A stretch of 64,000 bases of DNA, taken from JBCCWR01 sp039193385. Its GTDB lineage: Bacteria > Verrucomicrobiota > Verrucomicrobiia > Methylacidiphilales > JBCCWR01. The DNA lies in NCBI GenBank assembly GCA_039193385.1, contig JBCCWR010000001.1:10048-74047 (forward strand). The letters run 5' to 3'. How positions within the stretch are numbered: position 1 is the first letter of the stretch; every line of letters starts with the position of its first letter. Made by a program: the position numbers and the translations under genes. The notes beneath the pieces were generated by a model, which worked only from the letters and a program-made list of their open reading frames with translations, was not told the origin of the DNA and ran no database searches. This document shows, one piece after another, positions 7,127-14,897 of this stretch.

Positions 7127-8278
7127 ATGATAAGTGAAGTAATACTGCCAGAAACTGACATGCAGGATGAAATTCTGGAAAAAGAAGATAATAACTATGT
7201 CTACTACCAGTTCCGGGGGAAGAGGTTTAAGTTAGATAAAGAGAAAGCGCGAGCGCGTAAAGAAGGCAAGCGAGTGATTAATGGGCTGCGCACTGCGGAG
7301 CTCAACATTATGCCTTTGAAATACCAGGAGGCATACCGTCTTTACAAGCAAATGAAAGCTAATCACTGGGAGCCGGATGTCATTGATATGACTAAGGATT
7401 GTAACCTCTGGCATTCTGATGAGTTGTCGAGTAAGGAGCGTTGGATTATTGAAATGGGTGTGGGTTACTTTTCAGCCGCCGAGGGCATCGTAGGAGACAG
7501 TGTTTTTCATGTTATTGAGGACAACCTTACGGCCGCAGAGCTAAAACATGCCGCGCTGCGCTGGATAGCTGAAGAATCCATTCACATGGACTCGCTACTA
7601 CACATCATTGGATCGCTTGATATAGATCAGGATGAAGTGACAGCAAAGTTCAATGATATTCCTTCCATACGTAAGAAAAATGATTTCATTACACGTCATA
7701 TGCCTGAACTTAAGATGGGTATTGATCTGACAACGCTGGAAAATAAAAAGAAATTTCTCAAAGCTATTTTTGGAATTTCCCAAGTTATGGAGGGCACGCA
7801 GTTCTATGCTTTATTTGCTATGCTACTTTCCCTGCACCGTCAGAATAAGATGACGGGTATAGGGCAGATGTTTCAATACACATTGCGTGATGAGTCAAAC
7901 CACATTGCCTTAGGGCGCTACATTATGTTGGAACTTATCAAAGAAAATCCTGAAGTATGGACAGAAGACTTTAAGCAGGAGCTGGTTGACTTCATGAAAG
8001 AAGGTGTCGAGCTGGAGAAAGAGTTTGTAACCGACTGCCTCCCAGAAAATTGTGTGGGTATGACGCAGAAGGAATTTCTGGATTATGTGGATTTCAATGC
8101 GGACCGTCGCCTCACCAGCGTAGGACTTCCGGCGCAATCTAATGTCGTGGAAAATCCTTTTCAGTGGCTGGATGAAGTTATCTTCCTCAAGAAAGAGAAA
8201 AACTTTTTTGAGACGCGTGTCACCGAATACCAGACCAGCGGCTCTGTCAAGAATGCCAAGGAAGATGATCTCATCTAA
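7127..8278 (+). CDS. nrdB: Class Ic-type ribonucleotide reductase beta subunit
   Basis: The radical-generating R2 subunit (383 residues) of aerobic ribonucleotide reductase. All six metal ligands are visible: Glu119 (AAEGIVGDS), Glu150 and His153 (EESIH), Glu222 (MEGTQF), Glu256 and His259 (RDESNH). The radical tyrosine of class Ia enzymes, four residues after the first His, is replaced by Leu157 (HMDSL). The first ligand is Glu rather than the Asp of E. coli NrdB. Both features mark class Ic, known from Chlamydia trachomatis (Phe at that site), where a Mn/Fe centre replaces the tyrosyl radical. LHRQNKMTGIG and KEKNFFETRVTEYQ also match the chlamydial protein from memory. It is read with nrdA as an operon behind two NrdR-type promoters. 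Confidence 0.95.
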   Translation: MISEVILPETDMQDEILEKEDNNYVYYQFRGKRFKLDKEKARARKEGKRVINGLRTAELNIMPLKYQEAYRLYKQMKANHWEPDVIDMTKDCNLWHSDELSSKERWIIEMGVGYFSAAEGIVGDSVFHVIEDNLTAAELKHAALRWIAEESIHMDSLLHIIGSLDIDQDEVTAKFNDIPSIRKKNDFITRHMPELKMGIDLTTLENKKKFLKAIFGISQVMEGTQFYALFAMLLSLHRQNKMTGIGQMFQYTLRDESNHIALGRYIMLELIKENPEVWTEDFKQELVDFMKEGVELEKEFVTDCLPENCVGMTQKEFLDYVDFNADRRLTSVGLPAQSNVVENPFQWLDEVIFLKKEKNFFETRVTEYQTSGSVKNAKEDDLI

Positions 8279-8342
8279 TGAGTCATTTTTTAAAAAATCC
8301 ATATAATCAAATTTAAATAATAAAAAAGAAGGAGAGCTTTTT

Positions 8343-11204
8343 ATGCCAGTAGAAGCAATCGAAGAACCCCCTGTTGTAACAACACAAGGCGGAACGCAGG
8401 ATATGCCTAAAGTCATTCGGCGTGATGATTTAAATTCAACAAATGACAAGCCACGTGTTGTTCCGTGGATGGGTTTTAAAATTGCACGGGCTGTCCAGGG
8501 AGCCTGTGAAGCGGTTGATGCAGATCAATCTATTGGTGAGAAAGTACAAAAGAACATTGAAGCAAACATGCAGGTGGAGCATCCCTTGTTCATTCACATC
8601 GAACAGTTGCAGGATCTGGTGGAAGAGACGCTGCTTGAGATGGGTGAAGGAAAAGTCGCCATTGCCTATGCAAAATACCGTGCGCGCCGTGCCGCTTTGC
8701 GTGAAGCCCGCGCCTTAGAGCCTGAAGAGGATGCAGACCAACTTGAACTGACCTCCACAGAAATACTCAAAGATATTCGGCTGCGCGTCTCTTTCGCCAT
8801 CATTAATCTCGATTTGGGGGAATTTTCTGAAAACGATCTTATTGCGCGCCTTCTACGCAGTGTCACACCTGATTTAACAGAGGAAGAAAGACAAAATACC
8901 ATTATTCTCAATGCGAAAGCGCTACTAGATCTGGATGCGGATTTTCGTTACTTTGCTGCGCGTATTCTGCTGACGTTTATTTATGAGGAAACCCTGGAAT
9001 GGAAAATTGCGGATGGAATCGATAAGTTGAAAATCGCTCACCAGGAAGCGTTTAAAACTTATATTCCTAAAGGCATTGCCCTAAAACGACTCGACCCACG
9101 TTTGGATGAATTTGATCTTGATTCCATAGCAGAGGCGATCGATCCCTACTCGGATCTCCAATTTGATTTCCTTGGCATACAAACATTGTATGACCGCTAC
9201 CTGATTCACTATAAGCCGGACTCGACATCAAGTCGTAAAGTTCGCTTGGAAACGCCACAGATTTTCTGGATGCGCGTAGCCATGGGACTCGCTTTGTTGG
9301 AAGATAACCGTGAGTCTAGAGCGAAAGAATTTTACAGCATCTACAAATCGCGTCGCGCATGCTCATCTACGCCGACGCTCTTTAATTCAGGTTCTTTACG
9401 TCCGCAACTTAGTTCATGTTATTTGCTTTATTGTGGAGATTCTATTGATGAAATCACCGAGACATGGGTGCGCTTCTCCCATCTATCCAAATGGGCAGGT
9501 GGCCTTGGTTGCTCCTGGACGGCAGTTCGTGGTACAGGCTCACACATTGCGGGCACAAACGGTGAATCATCCGGGGTGATTCCTTTCCTGAAAGTTTCTA
9601 ATGATATTGCTCTGGCGGTGAACCAAGGTGGTAAAAGACCCGGAGCACTTTGCTCTTACCTGGAGACGTGGCATAACGATATTGATGACTTCCTTGACCT
9701 GCGTAAAGAGACAGGGGATGAACGTCGCCGTACGCACAATATGAACACCGCGAACTGGATTCCTGATTTATTCATGAAGCGGCTCAAAGATATAGCGGAT
9801 GGTAAGCTGGAGAAAGATACCACATGGACGCTATTGCGTGCGTCTGATGCGACCGATCTTCACGATCTATTTGGCAAGGCCTTTGAAGAGCGCTACCTCG
9901 AGTATGAACAGATGGTGGAAGAAGGTAAGATCTTCGGTAAAAAAGTACGAGTCCTTGCTTTGTGGAAGAAGATGATCGAAGCGCTTTTCGAGACAGGACA
10001 CCCGTGGATGACATTTAAGGATCCTTGCAACCTTCGGTCACCTCAGGATCACGCTGGTGTTGTTCATAGTTCAAATCTTTGCACTGAGATCACATTGAAC
10101 ACCTCCCGTGATGAAGTGGCGGTTTGTAATCTGGGTTCCGTCAATATTGCAGATCACTTAAATGAAGATGGTTCTATCAATGATGATAAGTTGCAAGAAA
10201 CAGTAATCACATTGATGCGTATGTTGGATAATGTCATTGATATTAATTTTTATCCGACGGAAGCAGCGGCTAATGCGAACCTTAGGCACAGACCTGTCGG
10301 CATGGGCGTCATGGGGCTGCAGGACGCGCTTTATAAAAAGCGAGTGCCATTTGATAGTCCAGAGGCTGTTGAGTTCAATGATGAAATGATGGAGAAAATA
10401 GCCTACCATGCCTACTCTGCCTCGGCGAACCTGGCTAAAGAACGCGGCTGTTACTCAACTTTTAAAGGTTCGAAATGGGATAAAGGTATGTTACCGCTGG
10501 ATTCACTTGAGCATCTAGAAGAGCAACGCGGTGTGAACATCATGGTCGATCGTAAAGTTCGTTTGGACTGGAATGGATTGCGTCAGAAAATTCAAAAGAA
10601 TGGCATGCGTAACTCCAACTGTTTAGCTATTGCTCCCACAGCGACGATTGGGAACATCATGGGAACCACGCCATGCATTGAACCTGTGTTTAAGCATATG
10701 TTTACCAAGTCCAATTTATCAGGAGACTTTGTTTATACGAATGGTTTTCTCGTTCGTGAGCTGCGTGAATTGAACTTATGGGATCAGCAGATGCGGGAAG
10801 ACTTGAAGTATTTCGATGGATCGATTAGTTCGATTGACCGCATACCGGAAGACATTAAAAGGCGTTACCTCACAGCATTTGAAATTGAACCAACATGGGT
10901 TCTGCAGGCTGCCGCAGTCCGTCAAAAGTGGATTGATCAGTCACAGTCCGTTAATCTCTTCCTCGGGGACAACGACGCTCGTAAAGCCTCCTTTATGTAT
11001 CGTGAAGCATGGGAGCGCGGCTTAAAAACAACGTATTACCTGCGCACCTTCAATCAGTCAGGTTATGATAACACCATGAGGGATCGTAAGCGTAAAGAAC
11101 TGGAAGAAGCAGAAACTAAAAAAGACTCCAATGATAGTCCAGAGCCGTCAGCCTGTTCTATAGAGGCGGCACGTCGAGGAGAAGTCTGTGAGTCTTGTCA
11201 GTAA
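8343..11204 (+). CDS. nrdA: Class I ribonucleotide reductase alpha subunit
   Basis: The catalytic R1 subunit (953 residues) that reduces ribonucleoside diphosphates. About residues 20-115 form an ATP-cone (VIRRDDL...PWMGFKIARAV...VEETLLEMGEGKVAIAYAKYR), the allosteric dATP/ATP switch. The barrel carries the redox cysteine Cys359 (LSSCYLL), the active-site NLCTE with Asn578, the thiyl-radical Cys580 and Glu582, and the partner Cys595 (VCNLGS). TTYYLRTF holds the radical-transfer tyrosines. The C-terminal CESCQ (Cys949, Cys952) is the mobile thiol shuttle. It starts 64 bp after nrdB with a strong AAGGAGAG ribosome site. I see one ATP-cone only. Confidence 0.96.
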   Translation: MPVEAIEEPPVVTTQGGTQDMPKVIRRDDLNSTNDKPRVVPWMGFKIARAVQGACEAVDADQSIGEKVQKNIEANMQVEHPLFIHIEQLQDLVEETLLEMGEGKVAIAYAKYRARRAALREARALEPEEDADQLELTSTEILKDIRLRVSFAIINLDLGEFSENDLIARLLRSVTPDLTEEERQNTIILNAKALLDLDADFRYFAARILLTFIYEETLEWKIADGIDKLKIAHQEAFKTYIPKGIALKRLDPRLDEFDLDSIAEAIDPYSDLQFDFLGIQTLYDRYLIHYKPDSTSSRKVRLETPQIFWMRVAMGLALLEDNRESRAKEFYSIYKSRRACSSTPTLFNSGSLRPQLSSCYLLYCGDSIDEITETWVRFSHLSKWAGGLGCSWTAVRGTGSHIAGTNGESSGVIPFLKVSNDIALAVNQGGKRPGALCSYLETWHNDIDDFLDLRKETGDERRRTHNMNTANWIPDLFMKRLKDIADGKLEKDTTWTLLRASDATDLHDLFGKAFEERYLEYEQMVEEGKIFGKKVRVLALWKKMIEALFETGHPWMTFKDPCNLRSPQDHAGVVHSSNLCTEITLNTSRDEVAVCNLGSVNIADHLNEDGSINDDKLQETVITLMRMLDNVIDINFYPTEAAANANLRHRPVGMGVMGLQDALYKKRVPFDSPEAVEFNDEMMEKIAYHAYSASANLAKERGCYSTFKGSKWDKGMLPLDSLEHLEEQRGVNIMVDRKVRLDWNGLRQKIQKNGMRNSNCLAIAPTATIGNIMGTTPCIEPVFKHMFTKSNLSGDFVYTNGFLVRELRELNLWDQQMREDLKYFDGSISSIDRIPEDIKRRYLTAFEIEPTWVLQAAAVRQKWIDQSQSVNLFLGDNDARKASFMYREAWERGLKTTYYLRTFNQSGYDNTMRDRKRKELEEAETKKDSNDSPEPSACSIEAARRGEVCESCQ

Positions 11205-11253
11205 CTAGTAAAAGAATAATTTTTAAGACCGATAAACTTAGCAAGTTAAACTG

Positions 11254-11288
11254 AGCTGTGGGAATTGATCCCACAGCTTGGTTTTTAT
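11254..11288 (+). terminator. Intrinsic terminator after nrdBA
   Basis: A perfect 10-bp stem AGCTGTGGGA (11254-11263) and TCCCACAGCT (11269-11278) with a 5-nt loop is followed by TGGTTTTTAT. It lies 50 bp after the nrdA stop and is the clearest intrinsic terminator in the window. Confidence 0.85.
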
Positions 11289-11357
11289 TATAAGGGACAT
11301 CGTTAAGTAGATAATAACTTGTCATGTAAAAATAATCTGCAAAGGATCATATAAGGT

Positions 11358-11864
11358 ATGCTCACTAGAAATTACATGTCTGTGCTGATTATTTCGTTAT
11401 GCCTTGTAGAACTAGCTCAGGCAGTGGCGGAGCAGCAAGAAGCACCAACCATCACTAACTACGGTGCTCTTCTGGTAACAGTTGAATCAGCTCGAAATGA
11501 TAAGGGGCATGTTGGCCTCATTATGTTTAATAAAGAAGACGGCTTTCCTACCAAAGCGGAACAATCTGTTATTAAAACACCCATGACTTTGAAGAATGGA
11601 AAAAGTCAGGTCATGCTCAAAAATCTTCCCTATGGCGAGTATGCTATCGCCATTGTGCATGATGAAAACAAAAACGAGAAACTTGATCTTAACTGGTACG
11701 GTATACCGAAAGAAGGCTATGGCGCTTCAAATAATATCAAAACAAAGTTTGGCCCTCCTCGCTATAAGGACGCAGTCTTTTTGCTCGATGCGCCTTTGCA
11801 AAAAGTGAATGTGACTTTGTATTACTGGATCGGCGGAACTTTAATTCCTGGCATAAAAAGCTGA
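11358..11864 (+). CDS. Secreted DUF2141 protein
   Basis: The N-terminus is a signal peptide (MLTRNYMSVLIISLCLVELA, then QAVAEQ). The mature part has the DUF2141 signature: GLIMFNKEDGFPT, LPYGEYAIAIVHDENKNEKLD, and WYGIPKEGYGASNN with KFGPPRYKDA. DUF2141 proteins are beta-rich exported proteins of about 140-170 residues with no established function. The gene is alone between the nrdA terminator and convergent recA. A weak hairpin, AGAATG/CATTCT at 11867-11883, separates it from recA. Confidence 0.82.
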   Translation: MLTRNYMSVLIISLCLVELAQAVAEQQEAPTITNYGALLVTVESARNDKGHVGLIMFNKEDGFPTKAEQSVIKTPMTLKNGKSQVMLKNLPYGEYAIAIVHDENKNEKLDLNWYGIPKEGYGASNNIKTKFGPPRYKDAVFLLDAPLQKVNVTLYYWIGGTLIPGIKS

Positions 11865-11910
11865 CAAGAATGATAAGCATTCTGTTATTTCGTGAATGCT
11901 AAATCTTTAA

Positions 11911-12990
11911 CTATTCTTCTTCTGGCGGATTTAATTTTTGCAGAAGTTCCGTTTCGATTGTTTCGTAGAGCTCAGTGTTGCTTTTGAGCTCGACCTTGGC
12001 GGCATCACGTCCCTGAGCAAGTTGTTTTCCCTGATACGAGAGCCAGGCACCACGTTTATCAATGACATTATGTTCAATAGCCAGGTCGATGAGAGAACCT
12101 ACTTTAGAAATGCCTTCATTGTACATGATATCAAACTCAGCTTCCGTGAACGGAGGGGCGACTTTATTTTTTACCACTTTAATCTTGGTACGGTTTCCCT
12201 GGACAGAACCATCGGTTGCTTTGATTTGACCGATGCGGCGGATGTCAATGCGTACGCTGGAATAGAACTTCAGAGCACGGCCCCCAGGCGTCGTCTCAGG
12301 ATTTCCAAACATCACACCAATCTTTTCTCGGATCTGGTTGGTGAAAATAGCAATGGTTTTGGCTTTGCTGATCATGGCAGTTAATTTACGCATAGCCTGG
12401 CTCATTAAACGGGCCTGTGCGCCGACGACCGCATCTCCTATTTGACCTTCTAATTCGCCTCTGGTCACCAACGCAGCGACGGAGTCAACCACCAGCACAT
12501 CGATAGCATTCGAGCGAATCAGAGTTTCTGCAATGCCTAGGGCTTCTTCGCCAGAGTTGGGTTGGGAGACAAGAAGCTCTTCCATATTTACTCCCAGTTT
12601 GCGTGCATATTGAGGATCAAGTGCATGTTCCACATCAATGAATGCAGCGGTTCCGCCCATCTTTTGAGCACTGGCTACGACGGTTAAAGTCAAAGTGGTT
12701 TTACCGGATGATTCTGGTCCATAGATTTCAACAATGCGTCCTCGTGGCAAACCTCCAACGCCCAGGGCTCGGTCGATTACAATTGATCCGGTGGGAATGG
12801 ACTTAATCTTCATCTTGGCACTCTCGTCGCCGAGGCGCATGATAGAATTTTCTCCGTATTGTTTAACAATAGCCTGCAGTGCCAAATCCAGATCTTTATT
12901 TTCTTTCTTAGCTTCTTGTTTCTGGGTCTTGTCGGTCTTGGCTGTTTTGGTTGCTTTAGCTTCTTTAACTTCTTCTGCTTTTGCTGGCAT
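11911..12990 (-). CDS. recA: Recombinase RecA
   Basis: Strand-exchange and SOS co-protease protein, 359 residues. Walker A GPESSGKT is at 91-98, with VDVEHALDPQYA-like FIDVEHALDPQYARKLGV, VLVVDSVAALVTRGELEG, loop 2 NQIREKIGVMFGNPETTPGG and the usual acidic C-terminus. The first 30 residues are an unusual Lys/Ala/Glu-rich extension (KATKTAKTDKTQKQEAKKE) before the normal RecA start. It is 41 bp downstream of cinA on the same strand, the cinA-recA order known from Gram-positive bacteria. I found no recognisable LexA site next to the gene. Confidence 0.97.
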   Translation of the reverse strand: MPAKAEEVKEAKATKTAKTDKTQKQEAKKENKDLDLALQAIVKQYGENSIMRLGDESAKMKIKSIPTGSIVIDRALGVGGLPRGRIVEIYGPESSGKTTLTLTVVASAQKMGGTAAFIDVEHALDPQYARKLGVNMEELLVSQPNSGEEALGIAETLIRSNAIDVLVVDSVAALVTRGELEGQIGDAVVGAQARLMSQAMRKLTAMISKAKTIAIFTNQIREKIGVMFGNPETTPGGRALKFYSSVRIDIRRIGQIKATDGSVQGNRTKIKVVKNKVAPPFTEAEFDIMYNEGISKVGSLIDLAIEHNVIDKRGAWLSYQGKQLAQGRDAAKVELKSNTELYETIETELLQKLNPPEEE

Positions 12991-13031
12991 GAGGTCTCCT
13001 ATGTATTATCTTCGCGTTGTCACGACACTCT

Positions 13032-14267
13032 TTACTCTGCTACTAGCGTTTTGCGCAAGAGATCCAGTGCGTGATTAGAAGCTAATAACTTAAAGGTTTC
13101 GCGATCAGGTACAAGCCGCTTTTCTAAGGTTTCTGTAAAAATCTCACCTCGGTCTGTTTTTCTGGCCATGCCGATAAAAACGAGCCCGACGGGTTTTTCA
13201 GAACTGTCTCCTGTAGGCCCAGCTATCCCGGTTAATGAAACTGCGAGATCCGCGTTGGCATTTTCGACAGCACCGCGTGCCATAGCCTCGGCAACTTCTT
13301 TACTCACAGCTCCATGCGTCTCTATTAATTCTGGGGGCACATTCAGCTCAGCGACTTTGGCTTCATTGCTATAAGTGACCCAGCCTCGATTGAATACCTG
13401 TGAGGCCCCTGGAATATTGGTCAGGCGTGTCGCGACCTGCCCTCCTGTACACGATTCAGCAGTGGCAATTTGCTTCTTATTTTGCTTTGCGGTATGAACC
13501 ACGACGGATTCGAGTGTGTCAGCATCCTCGCCATAGATATAAGCCTGAAGCACTTCTTTAGTCTCATCAATGCGTTGAGACAGCAAAGCTTCATCCTTGG
13601 ATATGAGGCGTAGGTCAACTAATCCAGCACGGGCGCAATAACCCACTTCAAGCCCTTGAAGTCCATGTAATTTTTCATCCACAATTTCCTGTAGAGATGA
13701 TTCTCCTAAGTCTGACATTCGTAGAGTTTTCATCCTCATGCTTTTGGTTTGCGGTTGAAGTCCTTGAAGAATAGGCCAGACAGTGTTTTCACAAATGGGG
13801 TAAAGTTCTCTGGGAGGTCCAGGCAGGCAAAAAACATGTTTTCCGTTTTCTTCGAGGTAGAGACCGGGGGCTGTGCCATGGGCATTATGTAATACGGTGG
13901 CTCCTTCAGGAACCATAGCCTGAACTTTATTATTTTCCGGGCAGGTTCTATTACGCTGGGCAAAAAATGCTAGTAAATCTTGCTCAATCTCTGGGGAAAA
14001 TTCTAACTTACGCTTGAAATAAGATGCGACGATCTCTCGTGTCATATCATCGGTAGTAGGACCAAGACCTCCTGTTATTAAAATAACATCTGCTCGCTCG
14101 AGACTCTCTTTCAAGGCGCAAGCAATGACTTCTCCATCTGGTATAGTGACTTGGCGCGACACTCTTAGACCAAGCCGCATCAATGATTCAGAAAAATAAC
14201 GTAAGTGCGTATTGAGTACCTGGCCCAGCAATAATTCGGAACCCGTATTAATAACTTCTATGAACAT
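13032..14267 (-). CDS. cinA: CinA: nicotinamide-nucleotide amidase / MoCF-domain protein
   Basis: A 411-residue full-length CinA. The N-terminal MoCF-like domain starts MFIEVINTGSELLLGQVLNTH and contains VILITGGLGPTTDDMTREI, the ADP-ribose/NMN pyrophosphatase half. The C-terminal domain has ATAESCTGGQVATRLTNIPGAS and VSLTGIAGPTGDSSEKPVG, the PncC-type deamidase that returns NMN to nicotinic acid mononucleotide. It functions in pyridine nucleotide salvage, with a historical competence link. It lies upstream of recA, probably co-transcribed. Confidence 0.94.
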   Translation of the reverse strand: MFIEVINTGSELLLGQVLNTHLRYFSESLMRLGLRVSRQVTIPDGEVIACALKESLERADVILITGGLGPTTDDMTREIVASYFKRKLEFSPEIEQDLLAFFAQRNRTCPENNKVQAMVPEGATVLHNAHGTAPGLYLEENGKHVFCLPGPPRELYPICENTVWPILQGLQPQTKSMRMKTLRMSDLGESSLQEIVDEKLHGLQGLEVGYCARAGLVDLRLISKDEALLSQRIDETKEVLQAYIYGEDADTLESVVVHTAKQNKKQIATAESCTGGQVATRLTNIPGASQVFNRGWVTYSNEAKVAELNVPPELIETHGAVSKEVAEAMARGAVENANADLAVSLTGIAGPTGDSSEKPVGLVFIGMARKTDRGEIFTETLEKRLVPDRETFKLLASNHALDLLRKTLVAE

Positions 14268-14357
14268 ATCTTAGGTGAGCTTAGGTTCAGTTACTATAAT
14301 TTCAATTGCGAGGATTTTTAATTCAATGCGGAATTGATGGAATGATAGAATATAGGC

Positions 14358-14387
14358 TTGATGACGTCATGCAGCTAATCGTACTAT
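14358..14387 (+). promoter_or_regulatory. Possible promoter with ATGACGTCAT palindrome
   Basis: TTGATG at 14358-14363, an 18-bp gap and TACTAT at 14382-14387 form a plausible sigma-70 promoter for the gene starting at 14418. The gap contains the perfect 10-bp palindrome ATGACGTCAT at 14361-14370, overlapping the -35, which could be an operator. The assignment rests on sequence resemblance only. Confidence 0.35.
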
Positions 14388-14417
14388 AGTGTTATTAAAT
14401 AAAGAGGATGACCTAAT

Positions 14418-14855
14418 ATGATGTCTGCCGCCCAAGTTTATTATATCAGTGAAAAACATAATCCTACAGCTAGAGAACTGGCAAACTCTCTAGCACATGA
14501 GATAGAGTATAAATGTGTCGATCGAGAAAGCAAAGGTGATGGCCAAATTGTCCGTCAAATCTTAGTTCAAGCTCCTAAGCCTTTAATTATTCATTTTATG
14601 GATGATGATGCCGAGGTTCCTGTGAAAGCCAGGCAACTAGCCGAAGGCGTCAAACCATCCATCGATAAGGCTATTTATGATAACTTCCGTCGATGCGATC
14701 GTAGATTTGATATTGTTCCCGTTACTCAGTCTAACGGAAGTCTTGACCCATCTCAGGGCGATTTAAGAGAAGTGGTGGATGAACTGGCCATGCTTGTGGA
14801 TGGCTTTATCTACGATCGTGTCAATCAACAGTTTGCCGCTGTTTATGAAGAATAG
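14418..14855 (+). CDS. Hypothetical 145-residue cytoplasmic protein
   Basis: I do not recognise this protein. It has no signal peptide or membrane segment, and contains a hydrophobic strand PKPLIIHFMDDDAEVPVKAR, a charged centre (YDNFRRCDRRFDIVPV) and a helical C-terminal half ending AAVYEE. The frame is bounded by an AGAGG ribosome-binding site 8 bp before ATGATG and its codon use resembles its neighbours, so it is probably a real gene. It is divergent from cinA and convergent with the J-domain gene. Confidence 0.65.
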   Translation: MMSAAQVYYISEKHNPTARELANSLAHEIEYKCVDRESKGDGQIVRQILVQAPKPLIIHFMDDDAEVPVKARQLAEGVKPSIDKAIYDNFRRCDRRFDIVPVTQSNGSLDPSQGDLREVVDELAMLVDGFIYDRVNQQFAAVYEE

Positions 14856-14897
14856 TGCTTCTAGACTTTTTACAGTATGCGTTATGCTTCTGTAAAA

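Noticed and set aside
14268..14417. LexA/SOS box upstream of cinA-recA
   Set aside because: No inverted repeat resembling known LexA sites was found; only ATGACGTCAT, which does not fit.
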